NCBI GenBank assembly: GCA_964501075.1
Contig: CAZCRE010000079.1
Location: forward strand, 1-5,910
From: CAZCRE01 sp964501075
Lineage (GTDB): Archaea; Thermoproteota; Bathyarchaeia; Bathyarchaeales; Bathycorpusculaceae
Direction of reading: 5' to 3'
Length of the DNA stretch: 5,910 nt
Shown: positions 1 to 5,741 of the stretch, piece by piece
How the letters are laid out: every line of letters begins with the position of its first letter
How positions within the stretch are numbered: position 1 is the stretch's first letter
Notes under the pieces: model-generated
Told to the model about the DNA's origin: nothing
Database searches by the model: none
Seen by the model: only the letters and a program-made list of their open reading frames with translations
Made by a program: the position numbers and the translations under genes

Positions 1-18
1 TAACTGGAAAAGGTTGGT

Positions 19-25
19 GGTGATC
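19..25 (+). promoter_or_regulatory. Shine-Dalgarno site for the HD-domain gene
   Basis: GGTGATC is fully complementary to the GATCACC of the archaeal 16S rRNA 3' end and sits just before a TTG codon at 27. It supports initiation at this TTG rather than at the in-frame ATG at 48, which has no comparable site before it. The same GGTGATC motif precedes the YHS gene. Confidence 0.6.
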
Positions 26-26
26 T

Positions 27-683
27 TTGAAGAAAGAATCAAAATACATGAAAGATTATCGTTTGCTTATTGATAAGTACAAAGATGCCTTGGAGCATGT
101 GAGGCAATACTATGAAGAAACGGCGCCTAAGGATCGATCTGCCTATCATCCTTGGAGCTTGCCACAGTTCAAGATGAAGCACGTTTTGCGAGTTCTAAGA
201 TACTCGCTGATGCTCGTTTCAAGGAGAAAAGCAGACCTTGATGTAGTCGCTCTAGCTGCGATCCTGCATGATCTAGCTACTTACACTGCGGAAAGAAAAG
301 ACCATGCAGTTGAAGGCTCCAAACTCGCCGAGAAATACCTGACCGAAAATGGCTATCAAGACGAACTCGTCAAAAGAGTCGTGCAAGCCATCGCTGTGCA
401 CGCCGGACCACTCGTATTTGAAGCGAACGCAATTGAAGACAGGATTCTGCAAGATGCGGACACAATCGACAAGGTCAGCGCTTTCGGAATAACCTCGGAT
501 CTGCTTCACTACGGTAGCAAAGGATACCTGCCCGGGCAAGCGTTAGATGAAATGAAAAAAGCCAGTCCACCAAGACTCAAATGGATGCTGGAAACCATGC
601 ACACAAGAGAAGGAAAAAGAATAGTCAGCCAAGGATGCAAATACTTCAAGAACTTCATTGCATTGCTTGAGAAAGAGCTTTAG
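27..683 (+). CDS. HD-domain phosphohydrolase (predicted metal-dependent hydrolase)
   Basis: A 218-residue soluble protein with the ordered signature of the HD superfamily: His52 in a KHVLRVLRYS helix, His81-Asp82 in AILHDLATY, His93 in DHAVEGS, His125 in AIAVHAG, and the closing acidic motif LQDADTID (Asp143/Asp145). It then runs into a helical SAFGI segment, as in COG1418-like HD hydrolases. Such proteins bind one or two divalent metals and hydrolyse phosphomonoester or phosphodiester bonds; the substrate cannot be read from sequence. There is no signal peptide or membrane segment, so it is probably cytoplasmic. All expected metal ligands are present, so the enzyme is probably active. The TTG start is chosen for the strong GGTGATC before it; ATG at 48 is the alternative (211 residues). 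Its promoter lies left of the window or is shared with an upstream gene. Confidence 0.85.
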   Translation: MKKESKYMKDYRLLIDKYKDALEHVRQYYEETAPKDRSAYHPWSLPQFKMKHVLRVLRYSLMLVSRRKADLDVVALAAILHDLATYTAERKDHAVEGSKLAEKYLTENGYQDELVKRVVQAIAVHAGPLVFEANAIEDRILQDADTIDKVSAFGITSDLLHYGSKGYLPGQALDEMKKASPPRLKWMLETMHTREGKRIVSQGCKYFKNFIALLEKEL

Positions 684-688
684 CCAGC

Positions 689-736
689 CCGAACGTGCGC
701 CAGACTTATATTTTCACAACGGCAATTGACGTTCGG
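689..736 (+). repeat. Perfect 8-bp inverted repeat around the YHS promoter
   Basis: CCGAACGT at 689-696 and ACGTTCGG at 729-736 are exact reverse complements separated by 32 nt. The putative TATA box (705-714) lies between them, and the right arm overlaps the first two bases of the GGTGATC Shine-Dalgarno site. The placement would suit an operator for a dimeric or looping repressor, or an RNA hairpin if transcription reads in from the HD gene. The repeat is directly visible; its role is inference. Confidence 0.45.
705..714 (+). promoter_or_regulatory. Putative TATA box of the YHS gene
   Basis: CTTATATTTT resembles an archaeal TATA box. With the usual spacing of about 26 nt, transcription would start near 735, at the Shine-Dalgarno site of the YHS gene, giving a very short leader. 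The gap after the HD stop codon (61 nt) leaves room for an independent promoter. Confidence 0.45.
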
Positions 737-744
737 TGATCGCA

Positions 745-885
745 GTGGCGATTGATCCAGTGTGTAAGATGAAAGTGGACGAGAAGACTGCGAAATTCAA
801 GAGTGCCTATCAGGGAAAAGCCTACTATTTCTGTTCACCCGGCTGCAAGAAAGAGTTCGATAAAAACCCAAAGAAGTACCTCTAG
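745..885 (+). CDS. Stand-alone YHS-domain metal-binding mini-protein
   Basis: A GTG-initiated frame of 46 residues with the full YHS pattern: IDPVCKMKVD at the N-terminus, a middle segment AYQGKAYYFCS, then PGCKKEFDKNPKKYL. Cysteines are at positions 7, 30 and 34, the arrangement expected for a small treble-clef-like metal-binding domain. In other proteins this domain occurs at the ends of copper or heavy-metal P-type ATPases and in small free-standing proteins, where it is thought to bind or sense metal ions. GGTGATC at 735-741, three bases before the GTG, is a strong ribosome binding site and fixes the start. The domain is complete, so this is a whole gene and not a fragment. No ATPase or regulator partner is visible; the upstream neighbour is the HD hydrolase. 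Metal specificity is unknown. Confidence 0.88.
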   Translation: MAIDPVCKMKVDEKTAKFKSAYQGKAYYFCSPGCKKEFDKNPKKYL

Positions 886-913
886 CACAGCGACGTTGCG
901 TCCGGCGGTTCAG

Positions 914-977
914 CGTTAGGCTAGTTGGCAATCTAACGGAATCGCAGTGATTCCTTAGAGCAGATTCGAGTCTTCTC
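914..977 (+). other. Hairpin-rich intergenic segment (possible structured RNA)
   Basis: Three consecutive stem-loops are visible between the YHS gene and the 5S gene: CGTTAG/CTAACG (914-919 with 933-938), GGAATC/GATTCC with a 5-nt loop (938-943 with 949-954), and GAGCAGA/TCTTCTC with one mismatch around TTCGAG (958-964 with 971-977). They are nearly back to back. I do not recognise a known RNA family. The spacing and loops do not satisfy a tRNA. It may be a transcript end, a small RNA, or chance. Confidence 0.25.
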
Positions 978-1044
978 GTCAATAACTGCTTCTGTATCCA
1001 TAAAGTGAGTGTATTGAAGTGCAAAGTCTAGGTTCAAAAACGAT

Positions 1045-1054
1045 AAGTTTATGA
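1045..1054 (+). promoter_or_regulatory. TATA box of the 5S rRNA gene
   Basis: AAGTTTATGA, preceded by an A-rich stretch (AAAAACG) that could serve as the BRE, is centred about 26 nt before 1076. That is where the terminal stem of the 5S RNA begins, so promoter position and RNA end support each other. Confidence 0.55.
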
Positions 1055-1075
1055 GCAAAAAGCTTAGGTGATATG

Positions 1076-1203
1076 TGGGGTTTGCCGGTCATGGGGCGCG
1101 GGACCCACCCGATCCCATTCCGAACTCGGAAGTTAAACTGCGCTCCGTTCTCGGTTGTAGTGTGGTCTTCGGCCACGTGAACCCGGGAAAGCTGGCAGCT
1201 CCA
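1076..1203 (+). rRNA. rrf: 5S ribosomal RNA
   Basis: The conserved 5S core is present: CCCATTCCGAACTCGGAAGTTAA-type helix III/loop C sequence at about 1114-1136, with CGAAC at 1121-1125. Aligning CGAAC to its usual position near nucleotide 43 puts the 5' end near 1079. The terminal helix forms between TGCCGGT (1083-1089) and GCTGGCA (1191-1197), with one G-T pair inside and one at its inner end. Beyond a bulge it can extend outward, pairing GTGGGG (1075-1080) with CTCCAC (1199-1204), so the exact ends are uncertain by a few bases. This is the RNA of the large subunit central protuberance, bound by L5 and L18. The gene is alone, with no 23S or tRNA next to it, as in many Thermoproteota where 5S is transcribed independently. 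Confidence 0.93.
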
Positions 1204-1244
1204 CTTCAAACCAACCTTGCTTATTCTGTGCGGAGTTAGCTAAA

Positions 1245-1252
1245 ACTTATAA
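1245..1252 (+). promoter_or_regulatory. TATA box of the DUF1512/zinc-ribbon operon
   Basis: ACTTATAA, preceded by CTAAA as a possible BRE, lies 40-47 nt before the GTG start. Transcription would start near 1275, just before the AAAGGTGG ribosome binding site at 1276-1283. It lies downstream of the 5S gene, so the operon probably has its own promoter. Confidence 0.5.
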
Positions 1253-1291
1253 CTAAGCTCTTGATAGTCTTCTCGAAAGGTGGACATATAA

Positions 1292-2437
1292 GTGATTACA
1301 TCAGCTTCCGTGGCAACATTGCAAAACCAATTGGCACAGAACCCACTTGGAGATAACCCCATATCGTGGATTCTAAACCTGCTTTTCTACGTAGTATTCA
1401 TAGTTTTCCTGTTTTACGGACAAAGAATCCAGCTATACGTAATGTTGAGGGAAGTTGAAGGTTCGCTTTACAAGCTCAGATTCATCAAGGATGAAGGACG
1501 AAAAACCGCCATAGAAACCATGAAGGAGATTGGAAAACCCCTAACAGACCCCACGGCAAGGATTGACAGATTCCTTGAGTACTTCACGATATCACCGCAA
1601 AACCTTGACCCAGCCGGTGTAGTTTGGAAGCTAGAGCACATAATAGATGTCAGAGATGTTCGTTTGAAAGACGAAGTGAAGATGATGGCGCCCTCGGCAG
1701 ACGAAACCCAGACAAACAATTTGGAGAACACTCTTGAAGCAGCCATGGCGCTCAACTACATCTACAAGGTCATAAGACACTTCTACCTGCTAGGCAAAAA
1801 GACACTCAGCCTATACATCATAATGCAAATACAGATGCTGCTGCCCCTGATCATGCGGGAAGCAGAAGCCTACGCAAGCGCATTGAAAGCCTTCTCATTC
1901 GGGCAACCCATAGGCGACGGCGCAGGCGCCTTAGTTGCAGGCAGAATAATGCACGGATACAAGACCAAAAAGCTTCCAAAAGACTGCGTGGTTGCAACCG
2001 TTCCAATAGAAGGACGCACAGCCTACGTGATAAAGGCTGAAGGCCCAGGCGGAAACGTCGGAAAACCTGGAGACGCAATAGAAGCCGTCATCAAGGAAAA
2101 CAAGGGCAAGATCGCGTCAGTGATAATGATCGACGCCGCAGGAAAGCTTGAAGGTGAAATCGTCGGCGAGATTGCTGAAGGAATCGGCGCAGCCATCGGC
2201 GGACCAGGCGTTGACCAGTTCAAGATTGAGGAATCTATCCTCAAATATCATATTCCAATAAATGCTCTGGTGATTAAGGAAGACATTGGAGATGCAGTTT
2301 CACCGATGCGGAAAGAGATCATCGATTCAATCGACAAAGCCATCGAAAGAGTGAAACAAGTCATTCTAGAGAGAACCAAGGAAGGAGACAAAGTGGTCAT
2401 CGCCGGCATAGGCAACAGCATAGGAATCGGTCAGTAG
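1292..2437 (+). CDS. DUF1512 family membrane-anchored protein, function unknown
   Basis: A 381-residue protein I assign to DUF1512, an archaeal family of about 370 residues with no known function. Residues 25-43 form one clear transmembrane segment. Basic residues follow (R45, R53, K61, R63), suggesting that the bulk of the protein is cytoplasmic. A second hydrophobic stretch at about 172-188 may be buried or membrane-associated. The C-terminal half (about 204-381) is rich in glycine motifs: GQPIGDGAGALVAG (204-217), GIGAAIGGPG (297-306), IGDAVSP (332-338) and a terminal AGIGNSIGIG. These suggest a compact, possibly ligand-binding alpha/beta domain. GTG is supported by AAAGGTGG eight bases upstream. 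The stop is 13 nt before the start of the zinc-ribbon gene, and a strong AGGAGG overlaps the end of this frame, so the two are very likely co-transcribed and co-translated. I do not assign a reaction. Confidence 0.8.
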   Translation: MITSASVATLQNQLAQNPLGDNPISWILNLLFYVVFIVFLFYGQRIQLYVMLREVEGSLYKLRFIKDEGRKTAIETMKEIGKPLTDPTARIDRFLEYFTISPQNLDPAGVVWKLEHIIDVRDVRLKDEVKMMAPSADETQTNNLENTLEAAMALNYIYKVIRHFYLLGKKTLSLYIIMQIQMLLPLIMREAEAYASALKAFSFGQPIGDGAGALVAGRIMHGYKTKKLPKDCVVATVPIEGRTAYVIKAEGPGGNVGKPGDAIEAVIKENKGKIASVIMIDAAGKLEGEIVGEIAEGIGAAIGGPGVDQFKIEESILKYHIPINALVIKEDIGDAVSPMRKEIIDSIDKAIERVKQVILERTKEGDKVVIAGIGNSIGIGQ

Positions 2438-2450
2438 GAGGATGAATGAG

Positions 2451-2861
2451 ATGGCTCAAGGAACAGCAAACTCGGCGACGCGAATATCATCTTTCGTGTT
2501 GCTAATAATATTCATAACATTGGCGCTGTCGATGACGGCTCTGATATTGGCTTTCAACACGTTCAGTTCCGATCCCATCATTTCAGGATGGCTGATACTC
2601 CTCGGATTTGTGGGAGTCGGCATCTCCATGTACGTATTGCTCCAAGCAAGAAGACGGATTCGACGTTTAAACATCGCAATCGCTCCCGTCACGACCACAA
2701 TCGAATGCAAGAAATGCGGTTTCAAGAGCGTCAGAGAGTTTCAACGCGGCGACTACATTTTCAAAGAAGTCGAGCCCTGCCAAAAATGCAACGAAAACAT
2801 GATGATAACAGCGATCTATCGAGAAGTCAAAGAAGGCGACAAAGATCATTATCGCTTCTAG
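2451..2861 (+). CDS. Small membrane protein with two TM helices and a C-terminal zinc ribbon
   Basis: A 136-residue protein that I do not recognise as a named family. From the ATG at 2451 it shows transmembrane helix 1 at about 13-36, helix 2 at about 43-64, a basic RRRIRR stop-transfer sequence at 67-72, and a zinc ribbon with Cys86-x2-Cys89 (CKKCGF) and Cys110-x2-Cys113 (CQKC). The basic segment places the ribbon in the cytoplasm (positive-inside rule). AGGAGG at 2436-2441 lies nine bases before ATG 2451 but touches the in-frame ATG at 2442, so 2451 is preferred; use of 2442 would add three residues. It follows the DUF1512 gene in an operon, suggesting a joint membrane complex in which the ribbon binds protein or nucleic acid. 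Its stop codon overlaps that of the convergent MetAP gene. Confidence 0.8.
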   Translation: MAQGTANSATRISSFVLLIIFITLALSMTALILAFNTFSSDPIISGWLILLGFVGVGISMYVLLQARRRIRRLNIAIAPVTTTIECKKCGFKSVREFQRGDYIFKEVEPCQKCNENMMITAIYREVKEGDKDHYRF

Positions 2862-3763
2862 GTCAAAACGACCCGTCCGTCCTCAACTATGAGAACTGTG
2901 TGCTCTGCCTGAGCCACAGGTTTTCGACTTGCCTCAACAAAGATAGGATAATCCATGATGGTCTTTGACTCCAAGAGCTCGCGAAAAGCCTCCCTGTAGT
3001 GCTCCGCTGGCACAACGCCTTTTAACCACCGTTCAGCAAAAGGCAGCGTTCTAAAATTCTCTTCAATGTACTTCGAAAGCGTCTTCGCATATGGATTCTT
3101 CTGCGGTCTGGACTTGACGAACCTGAATATCGTGCTTTCAGCTTCATCCTCAACCTTGCCCACAGCATTGGAAACAGTGACGAAAGGCTCAATTGCGTAC
3201 GCTACACCAACCTTGATCTTTGAGGAGAATATCTGTGAGACGTTGGGCAAAGAGGTTCCCGCGTGCACAAGATACCGTCCAACACTGTGTCCAGTCAGGT
3301 TCGAAATAGGCTTGAATCCCCGAGACTTTATCGTGCTCTCTATTATTGTGCCGAGCTTCGACGTGGACATGCCTGCGCAAATGCTTTCTACGGCCTTTTC
3401 GAGCGCTTTTTCAGCTGTTTCCACAAGACTGTCATATTCTGGGTCAAAACACACCGTCACTGCGGTGTCAGTGAGGTAGCCGTCAACGTGAGCGCCTATG
3501 TCCACTTTCACTATGGCCTTTTCAGGAACTCTCTTAATGTCGTTCGGAGGCGAAGTATAGTGTGCCGCTATCTCGTTTATTGAAACATTGCATGGAAACG
3601 CTGGTTTTCCGCCTTTCTTCTTTATCAAGCCCTCTGCTTTTTCGCAAACCTCAATGATTGGCATGTTCTCGCGAACAAATCCCCTAATCTCTTCTCTGGT
3701 TTCACGGAGAATCCTTCCAGAAAGTCGAAGCTTTGCAAGAGCATCCTCATCGTATTCGCTCAT
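2858..3763 (-). CDS. map: Methionine aminopeptidase, type II
   Basis: Removes the initiator methionine from nascent proteins when the second residue is small. The 301-residue pita-bread protein carries all five metal ligands: Asp88 and Asp99 in VDIGAHVDGYLTDTAVT, His159 in LTGHSVG, Glu192 in AIEPFV and Glu287 in AQAEHTV. His68 in NEIAAHYTSP is the usual substrate-contacting histidine. A helical insert at about 216-270, between the last two ligand motifs, marks it as type II, the archaeal/eukaryal form. Length matches archaeal enzymes (about 295-305), with no N-terminal extension. The ATG at 3763 has only a weak GTGA upstream, consistent with a short leader from the TATA at 3807-3813. It runs in the same direction as trpS but is separated by 262 nt and has its own promoter. 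It overlaps the convergent zinc-ribbon gene by 4 bp. Confidence 0.96.
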   Translation of the reverse strand: MSEYDEDALAKLRLSGRILRETREEIRGFVRENMPIIEVCEKAEGLIKKKGGKPAFPCNVSINEIAAHYTSPPNDIKRVPEKAIVKVDIGAHVDGYLTDTAVTVCFDPEYDSLVETAEKALEKAVESICAGMSTSKLGTIIESTIKSRGFKPISNLTGHSVGRYLVHAGTSLPNVSQIFSSKIKVGVAYAIEPFVTVSNAVGKVEDEAESTIFRFVKSRPQKNPYAKTLSKYIEENFRTLPFAERWLKGVVPAEHYREAFRELLESKTIMDYPIFVEASRKPVAQAEHTVLIVEDGRVVLT

Positions 3764-3806
3764 TCAAGTCACACACTGGCTTCATTAAGCCTAACTAGGG
3801 TTATCG

Positions 3807-3813
3807 TTTAAAA
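3807..3813 (-). promoter_or_regulatory. TATA box of the MetAP gene
   Basis: Read on the minus strand this is TTTTAAA, preceded by ACTAAACC as BRE-like sequence. It predicts transcription starting near 3784, about 20 nt before the MetAP start codon. Because the element is nearly symmetric it could also fire rightward, with a start near 3836. Confidence 0.5.
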
Positions 3814-3838
3814 GGTTTAGTCAAGAGGCTCACTGTGA

Positions 3839-3922
3839 TTGGTCAAGATCACTTGGTATGAACGTGCAGCGTTCCAAATTGAAATCGCTGACAAGCTTGC
3901 TCTGATTGGTTCTAAAACTTGA
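3839..3922 (+). other. 27-codon coding-like frame in the map-trpS gap (possible remnant)
   Basis: The 262-nt gap between MetAP and TrpRS holds one frame that reads like protein: TTG-initiated, with the segment YERAAFQIEIADKLALIGSK before a TGA stop. The same frame stays protein-like for some 20 further codons after the TGA (REFTHRVDKAIRRE). There is no good Shine-Dalgarno site, although the symmetric TATA at 3807-3813 would give a nearly leaderless start. It may be a decayed gene end, a leaderless micro-ORF, or chance. The rest of the gap holds only a GTGAT/ATCAC hairpin (3835-3852) and a doubled ATGTCAAC (3982-3989, 3994-4001). Confidence 0.2.
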
Positions 3923-4025
3923 AGGGAATTCACCCACAGAGTCGACAAAGCCATCAGACGCGAAACGAGTAGACGCGGCCTATGTCAACCATAATGTCAA
4001 CTTGGCGCTCGCTAGTCTGACTCCT

Positions 4026-5153
4026 TCACCTTTTGACGTGAAACTTATCTACTGTGTTTCTTGCTTTTTCGCGCTTTTTCTGGTGTTCAGCAAGGAACTT
4101 GTTGATCCTTTCTGTCAATTCTTTCTTGCATTCTCCGCACAAGGTTTCTCCAGCCCTGCATTTCTTTTCTCTTTCAGCCAGCTTCTTGTCATCTTCTTCG
4201 AACAGGTAGAGGAAATACTGGAAGATCGTGCATATGTTAGGGTCGGCTCCTGTCTTCTTCTGTTCTGCCGCTGTTCCCTTTCCTCCTGTGAAGGCGTTCC
4301 AGACTTTCCGTTTTACTGTGTCTGGTGAATCGACTGTGAAGATGGCAGTTTCAGGCTCTGAAGCACTCATTTTTCCGCCTATGCCCAGACCAGGCAAGAA
4401 GCGGTTGTGGATCTGAGCTGGCTTGAAGTAGCCAAGCTTCTGAGCGATGTCTCGGGTAATCCGCCAAAACGGATCCTGATCTATGGCTGCTGGAATAAGC
4501 GCTGGAACGTTTTCTCCCGTCAATTTCCTATGAATAAAGCATGGCACAGCTTGAACGGCTGGCCAGAATATCCACCCCAAGTTTGTGCTGTCCTGAAACC
4601 CGAACGTGGCTCGGGCAGTTGAATATGTTATGTGCTTAGCCACTTCCAACGCGACATCGTAAAGCAAGTCTATGTCCTTCACATCGTAGATTATGAAGGT
4701 GTCTTCGGGCTCGAAGCCCAAGGCAACCAAGTCGAGAGCGTTTTCGTATCCGAACCTAGTCATGTCCGCGAGCTTGTTCTCGTCGTTTACTAGGAATTTC
4801 TCGTCATCAGTCATTTGGAAGTAAAGCCTTGTCTTGAACTTGTCTTGCAAGTACTTCGTGAAAATCCAAGGGACAAGGTGACCTATGTGAACTGGTCCTG
4901 ATGGACCCCGACCAGTGTACAAAACAAACTTCGTTCCTTTCTCGTACAAGTCCAATACCGCATCTAAGTCTCGATGTGAAAAGAACATTCCCCTTCGTAG
5001 TTGAAGATGAACGTCGCCAGTATGCTTTGCCAACCTTTGAATAAGTCCACTAGTCAAGGGTTGAGTCCCAAACTCGCGGATCAAACGTTCATAGTCAACT
5101 TTGCCTCTCACTTCCCAAGGAGTAACAACCATTTCATCCTTGTCTTCGTTCAT
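4026..5153 (-). CDS. trpS: Tryptophanyl-tRNA synthetase (class I, archaeal/eukaryal type)
   Basis: Charges tRNA-Trp with tryptophan using ATP, in the cytoplasm. Residue numbers count from the ATG at 5153 (375 residues). The class I HIGH motif is GPVHIGH (86-92) after the GRGPSG loop, and the KMSKS motif is GKMSASEP (260-267), the KMSAS form typical of archaeal and eukaryotic TrpRS. Other family segments are YFQMTDDEKF (111-120), GWIFWPAVQ (193-201) and AAIDQDPFWRITRD (222-235). The C-terminal stretch CRAGETLCGECKKEL (332-346) is characteristic of archaeal TrpRS. Length is normal and no key motif is missing. A TTG directly upstream (5156) could also start the frame, but AAGGTGG (about 5163-5169) lies nine bases before the ATG, the spacing seen for the DUF1512 gene. 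It is divergent from the SCP2 gene, and no strong poly-T terminator follows its stop. Confidence 0.97.
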   Translation of the reverse strand: MNEDKDEMVVTPWEVRGKVDYERLIREFGTQPLTSGLIQRLAKHTGDVHLQLRRGMFFSHRDLDAVLDLYEKGTKFVLYTGRGPSGPVHIGHLVPWIFTKYLQDKFKTRLYFQMTDDEKFLVNDENKLADMTRFGYENALDLVALGFEPEDTFIIYDVKDIDLLYDVALEVAKHITYSTARATFGFQDSTNLGWIFWPAVQAVPCFIHRKLTGENVPALIPAAIDQDPFWRITRDIAQKLGYFKPAQIHNRFLPGLGIGGKMSASEPETAIFTVDSPDTVKRKVWNAFTGGKGTAAEQKKTGADPNICTIFQYFLYLFEEDDKKLAEREKKCRAGETLCGECKKELTERINKFLAEHQKKREKARNTVDKFHVKR

Positions 5154-5205
5154 CAAGCGTTTCCACCTTCGATCTATGATTCATCTATTACAATCCTTGA
5201 AAAAC

Positions 5206-5213
5206 ATATTAAA
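5206..5213. promoter_or_regulatory. Shared TATA element for trpS (minus) and the SCP2 gene (plus)
   Basis: ATATTAAA reads TTTAATAT on the minus strand, so one AT-rich element can act as TATA box in both directions. Expected start sites are near 5184 for trpS (about 31-nt leader) and near 5235 for the SCP2 gene (about 32-nt leader). The plus-strand flank TGAAAAAC and the minus-strand flank CACAAGG are possible BRE sequences. No second TATA-like element is obvious in the 113-nt gap. Confidence 0.5.
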
Positions 5214-5266
5214 CCTTGTGCGAACAACAAACCTGGAATCATCCAACCAGATTTGAGGGAAGAATC

Positions 5267-5725
5267 GTGCCTTTAGAATATGAGTCCCAAGAGTTCTCAG
5301 ACGAATTGAAGAAAAGGATTAACACTGACAAGGACTATCGTGAGAAAGCCCATGGAATGAATTGGGCGATCCTTTCCTTCATTGATGACGTTCCCTTCGC
5401 GACATACTCAAACTATGTCAATGGAGAATTGACAGATCGGAAGCACATCCTACCAGGCGAAGCTGAAGAATACAAGAAAAAAGTGGACTTCTTCGTCGAA
5501 ATCCCAACCTACGCCCTCTCGGTTGAAATAGCGATTGGCAAGAAATCATTGGAGTCCATGTTTCTGGGTGGGAATTTGAAGGTGGAAGGCTCAATCTTCA
5601 AGGCGCTACAATACAGAGATGCAATTGAGAGAGTTGCGAAAATAACTGCCGAGCTTGCCAACGAGTCGGTCATTCCTTCAAGAGAAGACTTCGCAAAAAC
5701 GCTGAAGAAACTCGGGTTGACGTAG
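5267..5725 (+). CDS. SCP2 sterol-binding-domain protein (lipid-binding family)
   Basis: A 152-residue soluble protein resembling small archaeal members of the SCP2 sterol-carrier family. These form a single alpha/beta domain with a hydrophobic pocket for lipids or acyl chains. The recognisable part is the C-terminal half: a beta segment VDFFVEIPTYALSVEIAIGKK, then a LGGNLKVEGSIFKALQY stretch that matches the SCP2 'G.l.v.Gd...a..' region, then a final helix IERVAKITAEL. No signal peptide or membrane helix is seen. The GTG at 5267 is chosen because GAGGGA (5255-5260) is six bases upstream; the frame is open further left to an ATG at 5216, but that would overlap the promoter. It is divergent from trpS. 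The ligand is unknown, and assignment rests on pattern recognition, so it is less secure than for MetAP or TrpRS. Confidence 0.7.
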   Translation: MPLEYESQEFSDELKKRINTDKDYREKAHGMNWAILSFIDDVPFATYSNYVNGELTDRKHILPGEAEEYKKKVDFFVEIPTYALSVEIAIGKKSLESMFLGGNLKVEGSIFKALQYRDAIERVAKITAELANESVIPSREDFAKTLKKLGLT

Positions 5726-5741
5726 GCCGCTAAACCAAAAG

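Noticed and set aside
1..26. End of an upstream gene at the left edge (TAA at 1-3)
   Set aside because: Only a single stop triplet is visible, which is not enough to support a gene call.
940..977. tRNA-like look (5-bp stem with small loop, then ATTCGAGTC as a T-loop)
   Set aside because: The would-be T-stem closing pair is A-C, the anticodon loop lacks T33 and a purine at 37, and there is no acceptor stem.
797..1024. Minus-strand frame of 75 codons
   Set aside because: It is the opposite strand of the YHS gene and the hairpin region; its arginine-rich translation has no domain signature.
979..1209. Minus-strand frame covering the 5S gene
   Set aside because: Antisense to a confidently identified 5S rRNA; no ribosome binding site.
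2588..2968. Plus-strand frame of 126 codons
   Set aside because: Out-of-frame reading of the zinc-ribbon gene and of the MetAP antisense strand; low-complexity Arg/His-rich translation.
3906..4328. Plus-strand frame of 140 codons
   Set aside because: Mostly antisense to the TrpRS C-terminus, with the Phe/Ser/Leu-rich composition typical of antisense translation.
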